From NCBI GenBank assembly GCA_963789355.1, contig CAWBKK010000005.1:124001-188000 (forward strand): a stretch of DNA of 64,000 bases. The letters run 5' to 3'. The notes beneath the pieces were generated by a model. That model searched no databases. It saw nothing but the letters and a program-made list of their open reading frames with translations, and was not told where the DNA came from. Position 1 is the first letter of the stretch, and every line of letters starts with the position of its first letter. The DNA is from Gaiellasilicea sp963789355. GTDB taxonomy: Bacteria; Actinomycetota; Thermoleophilia; Gaiellales; Gaiellaceae. Below, one piece after another: positions 61,271 to 64,000 of the stretch. The translations under genes and the position numbers were made by a program.

Positions 61271-61963
61271 GTGTTTACAGCGACACACACTGCGGTCCTT
61301 CTGGACCGGCAGCCTCTCTGGCTCGAAGCAGTCGAGTTGGTACTGGGGAGAATCGACGTCAGCGTCGCGGGCAAGGCGACAGCGCCCACGCCAGCGCTCG
61401 AGCTGGTCGGCGCACGTCGTCCGGACGTTTTCGTCACGGGGATCGAGATGGACGAGGGCGAGATCGACGGGATCGAGTGCGTCAGGCAGGCACGGGCGCT
61501 CGTCCCGAGCGTGCGTGCAGTCGTGCTCTCGGCGCACACGGGGACCGAGTTGATCGACCAGGCGCTCGACGCCGGCGCAGTCGCATACGTGGTCAAGAGC
61601 GCCCACCCGGACGATCTGGCCTCGGCGATTCGCCAGGCGTTCCAGCACTCTGTCTACTTCGCGGGCGCACGCCCGGCCCGAGCCGCGACGTGGCCGGTCG
61701 CGACGGAGAGCAACGAGGCGTCCGATCTGACGCGACGGGAGCGGGAGATCCTCCAGCTCGTCGCCGAGGGACATTCGAACGCCAAGCTCGCAAAGATGCT
61801 CTGGGTCACGGAGCAGACGGTCAAGTTCCACCTCTCGAACGTGTATCGCAAGCTCGACGTCTCGAATCGCACCGAGGCGGCCCGCTGGGCGCAGTTGCAC
61901 GGGCTGCTGCCCGCCAACGGGCGCGGGCTCGAGGATCAGCGCACGCGTCTCGCAGCCGGGTAA
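61271..61963 (+). CDS. LuxR-family regulator with atypical receiver domain
   Basis: 230 aa. The receiver fold is visible (VLLDRQPLWLEAVELVLG, PDVFVTGIEMDEGEIDGIEC, VVLSAHTGTELIDQAL, AYVVKSAHPDDL) but the phosphoacceptor position holds Gly57 (VTGIEM instead of LLDIxM), and one Asp of the acidic pocket is Arg. The C-terminal LuxR domain is normal: LTRREREILQLVAEGHSNAK then LWVTEQTVKFHLSNVYRKLD. Phosphorylation at the usual site is impossible, so activity must depend on a ligand, a partner or amount. GTG start with GGAAGGCGG upstream. Confidence 0.88.
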   Translation: MFTATHTAVLLDRQPLWLEAVELVLGRIDVSVAGKATAPTPALELVGARRPDVFVTGIEMDEGEIDGIECVRQARALVPSVRAVVLSAHTGTELIDQALDAGAVAYVVKSAHPDDLASAIRQAFQHSVYFAGARPARAATWPVATESNEASDLTRREREILQLVAEGHSNAKLAKMLWVTEQTVKFHLSNVYRKLDVSNRTEAARWAQLHGLLPANGRGLEDQRTRLAAG

Positions 61964-62024
61964 CCGGCGGCGAGGCGCACACGCGCCTCTCACTCCCAGG
62001 CCCTTCACGTCCGAATTGGACGGC

Positions 62025-62030
62025 TAGGCT
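62025..62030 (+). promoter_or_regulatory. -10 hexamer TAGGCT of recR (leaderless type)
   Basis: Six nt before the GTG at 62037. Confidence 0.55.
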
Positions 62031-62036
62031 GCGGAC

Positions 62037-62627
62037 GTGCTGAGCCCTGCGGTGGACAATCTCGTCGCGCAGCTGACGCGCCTGCCGGGGATCGGCTCGC
62101 GCACTGCGCAGCGGCTTGCGTTTCACCTCCTGTCGACGCCCAAGGACGAAGCGCTGGCGCTGGCGACGGCGATCGAGGAGGTGAAGGAGCGAGTTCGCTT
62201 CTGCCGCTCGTGCGGCAACCTGACCGAGGAGGAGCTGTGCGCGATCTGCCTCGACCCCCGGCGCGACCGCACGGTTGTCTGCGTCGTCGAGCAACCGGTC
62301 GACGTGATCTCGCTCGAGCGCACGCACGAGTACCGCGGCCTCTACCACGTGCTCGGAGGCTCCCTCTCGCCGCTCGACGGGGTCGAGCCGGAGCACCTGC
62401 GCATCGACGAGCTGCTGCAGCGGGTCGCGCAGGGCGAGATCCGCGAAGTCGTGCTCGCGACCAATCCGAACATGACCGGCGAGGCGACGGCGGCCTATCT
62501 CGCCGACCGGCTGCGCGACCGGGCCACCGTGACTCGGCTCGCGAGCGGCCTTCCCGTCGGTGGCGACCTCGAGTACGCCGACGAGGTCACGCTCGGCCGG
62601 GCACTCGCCGGCAGGCGCGCGATCTAG
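62037..62627 (+). CDS. recR: Recombination protein RecR
   Basis: 196 aa. Helix-hairpin-helix QLTRLPGIGSRTAQRLAFHL, C4 zinc finger CRSCGNLTEEELCAIC, Toprim domain TVVCVVEQPVDVISLERTH, and the Walker-B-like C-terminus with ATNPNMTGEATAAYLA and RLASGLPVGGDLEYADEVTL. Loads RecA at gaps together with RecF/RecO. GTG start with leaderless pattern. In many actinobacteria recR follows ybaB directly; here about 4.8 kb intervenes. Confidence 0.96.
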   Translation: MLSPAVDNLVAQLTRLPGIGSRTAQRLAFHLLSTPKDEALALATAIEEVKERVRFCRSCGNLTEEELCAICLDPRRDRTVVCVVEQPVDVISLERTHEYRGLYHVLGGSLSPLDGVEPEHLRIDELLQRVAQGEIREVVLATNPNMTGEATAAYLADRLRDRATVTRLASGLPVGGDLEYADEVTLGRALAGRRAI

Positions 62628-62672
62628 CGGCGGGATTTTCCCGCAAAGAGCGAATTTTTCCCCGACATCGAC

Positions 62673-62702
62673 TTGACCGGGTGCGGCGAGCGCCCGTAGA
62701 TT
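62673..62702 (+). promoter_or_regulatory. Promoter-like pair before the recR-lysC hairpin
   Basis: TTGACC (62673-62678), an 18-nt spacer and TAGATT (62697-62702). The predicted start is about 62709, immediately before the terminator hairpin. Confidence 0.45.
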
Positions 62703-62710
62703 CTTCCCAT

Positions 62711-62753
62711 CTGAACCGACGGGCCTTCGGGTTCGTCGGTTCAGTGTTTTTTT
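62711..62753 (+). terminator. Intrinsic terminator between recR and lysC
   Basis: CTGAACCGACG and CGTCGGTTCAG form an 11-bp stem with further pairing around the TTCG centre, followed by TGTTTTTTT. The best terminator in the window. Confidence 0.92.
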
Positions 62754-62785
62754 GAGGCCGTTTCGAGTCGTCTCCGGGCCTCCAC

Positions 62786-62791
62786 TACACT
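62786..62791 (+). promoter_or_regulatory. -10 hexamer TACACT of lysC (leaderless type)
   Basis: Eight nt before the GTG at 62800. Confidence 0.55.
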
Positions 62792-62799
62792 CGCCGACA

Positions 62800-64000
62800 G
62801 TGACCGCGATCGAGTACGAAGTCGTTCCGGCCGTCGACGCCGACGCTCCGGCGCCGCAGCTCGGAACGGTGGTGATGAAGTTCGGTGGAACTTCCGTGGG
62901 CGATCCGGAGAAGCTGAAACGGGTCGCCGCGAGACTCGTCGCCGCGCGCGACGAGGGACATCGGGTCGTCGGCGTCCTCTCCGCGATGGGCCATACCACC
63001 GACGAGCTGCTCGAGCTCGCCCACCGGGTCTCGTCGACACCGCACCCGCGGGAGCTCGACATGCTCGTCTCGGTCGGCGAGCGGATCTCGTGCGCGCTGG
63101 CGGCGATGGTGATCCACGACCTCGGCCACGAGGCGATCTCCCTGACCGGCTCGCAGGCGGGCATCGTCACCGACACCGTCCACGGCAAGGCGAAGATCGT
63201 CGAGGTCCGCGCCCGCCGGATCCACGAGGCGCTCGACGAGGGCACGATCGTGCTCGTCGCCGGCTTCCAGGGCGTCTCGACAGCATTCGAGGTGACGACC
63301 CTCGGCCGCGGCGGCTCCGACACGACCGCCGTTGCGCTCGCGGCCGCGCTCGGCGCCGACTTCTGCGAGATCTACACCGACGTGAAAGGGGTGTACTCGG
63401 CCGACCCTCGGCTCGTCTCGGACGCCCGCCCGTTGACCCGCGTCAGCTTCGACGAGATGCTCGAGATGGCGTCCTCCGGTGCTGGCGTGCTGGCCACTCG
63501 CTCGATCGAGGTCGCTCGTAGTCACAATGTCCGTCTCCACGTCCGTTCGACCTTCGAGGAAGGAGAAGGGACGTGGATCCAGGAGGAGGACACCGAATTG
63601 CTCGAGAAGGCCCTCATCTCCGGCGTCGTGCACCAGCGCGAGGAGACGGTGTACCGCGTCGACGGCGCCAAGCCGGCGCAGCTCTTCGGCGCGCTCGCGC
63701 AGGCAGCGGTGAACGTGGACACGATCGTGCAGACGAACGCCGAGATCGTCTTCTCCGCCCCGGTCGAGGACAAGGCGGATGCGGCGCGCACCCTCGACGG
63801 CCTCGGCGTCGCCTGGACGTCCCGCGACGACCTGGGCAAGGTCAGCCTCGTCGGCGCCGGGATGAAGAGCCACCCCGGCGTCGCCGCGAAGACGTTCGCC
63901 ACGCTCGAGCAGGCCGGGATCGAGGCGGCGATCGTCTCGACCTCGCCGATCAAGATCGCCTGTCATGTCCCCTCCAGCGACGTCGACCGGGCCGTGCAGG
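62800..64000 (+). CDS. lysC: Aspartokinase (3' end outside window)
   Basis: Phosphorylates aspartate, the first step to lysine, threonine, methionine and diaminopimelate. 400 codons are visible. N-terminal kinase signature VVMKFGGTSVGDPEKLKRVA, SVGERISCALAAM, GFQGVSTAFEVTTLGRGGSD and FCEIYTDVKGVYSADPRLV, then two ACT regulatory domains with LGKVSLVGAGMKSHPGVAAK. It ends in ACHVPSSDVDRAVQ, so about ten residues are missing. A 26-residue leader before the kinase core is unusual; GTG at 62800 is supported by TACACT 8 nt upstream, but a later GTG or ATG is possible. Confidence 0.94.
   Translation, partial: MTAIEYEVVPAVDADAPAPQLGTVVMKFGGTSVGDPEKLKRVAARLVAARDEGHRVVGVLSAMGHTTDELLELAHRVSSTPHPRELDMLVSVGERISCALAAMVIHDLGHEAISLTGSQAGIVTDTVHGKAKIVEVRARRIHEALDEGTIVLVAGFQGVSTAFEVTTLGRGGSDTTAVALAAALGADFCEIYTDVKGVYSADPRLVSDARPLTRVSFDEMLEMASSGAGVLATRSIEVARSHNVRLHVRSTFEEGEGTWIQEEDTELLEKALISGVVHQREETVYRVDGAKPAQLFGALAQAAVNVDTIVQTNAEIVFSAPVEDKADAARTLDGLGVAWTSRDDLGKVSLVGAGMKSHPGVAAKTFATLEQAGIEAAIVSTSPIKIACHVPSSDVDRAVQ

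Overview
The window is about 64 kb of high-GC DNA, roughly two thirds G+C by eye, with dense genes, many 1-4 nt overlaps between neighbours and frequent GTG and TTG starts. The gene content points to an actinobacterium-type genome, and I infer a Thermoleophilia/Gaiellales-like lineage. That inference rests on a RpoD-type sigma factor with long acidic N-terminus, PspC/toastrack membrane-stress proteins, a two-part LigD-like DNA repair pair, LuxR/LAL regulators, an Alu-domain-containing SRP RNA and many leaderless genes. No phage, insertion sequence or CRISPR array is visible. It reads as chromosomal core and near-core sequence.

Layout. 1-5.4 kb: end of a small membrane protein gene, a degenerate tRNA-like element, ftsH, a cNMP-binding-domain/flavin oxidoreductase fusion and a nitronate monooxygenase. 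6.4-10.8 kb: an S-box (SAM-I type) riboswitch followed by sulfite reductase, APS/PAPS reductase, an unknown protein, precorrin-2 dehydrogenase and uroporphyrinogen-III methyltransferase. This is a sulfate-reduction operon that also makes its own siroheme. 10.9-16.4 kb: a metal-dependent hydrolase, two alpha/beta hydrolases and a large divergent LuxR/LAL regulator. 16.4-22.5 kb: Mn-catalase, small membrane proteins, three small Cys-motif proteins and a membrane-anchored tandem AAA ATPase. This is the least explained part of the window. 22.6-31.5 kb: secreted proteins, sensor kinases, a response regulator, flavin reductase, HAD hydrolase and FabF. 31.8-37.1 kb: DNA ligase (LigD type), a cupin, a PspC-kinase-regulator operon and the LigD polymerase domain. 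37.2-41.8 kb: amino-acid ABC transporter, GroES, three tRNA-Ser genes and a cytochrome c. 41.9-45.2 kb: ClpS, M29 aminopeptidase, GFA protein, SRP RNA, tRNA-Val, a chimeric gene remnant and a cupin. 45.3-55.2 kb: regulated membrane and efflux genes (two TetR regulators, MMPL, MFS), a dienelactone hydrolase, DinB and CapA. 55.3-64 kb: dnaX, ybaB, sigA, EamA/LysR, a LuxR regulator, recR and the start of lysC.

Two window-wide patterns stand out. First, at least fifteen genes start 6-8 nt after a TANNNT hexamer and have no Shine-Dalgarno sequence, which is the signature of leaderless transcription. Other genes, mostly inside operons or coding for exported or stress proteins, have clear Shine-Dalgarno sites. 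Second, five otherwise well-conserved genes (Mn-catalase, tandem AAA ATPase, hybrid histidine kinase, a TetR regulator, an EamA permease) are broken by single-base shifts. Every shift that can be read in detail is one extra G or C, which looks more like uncorrected assembly error than real gene decay.
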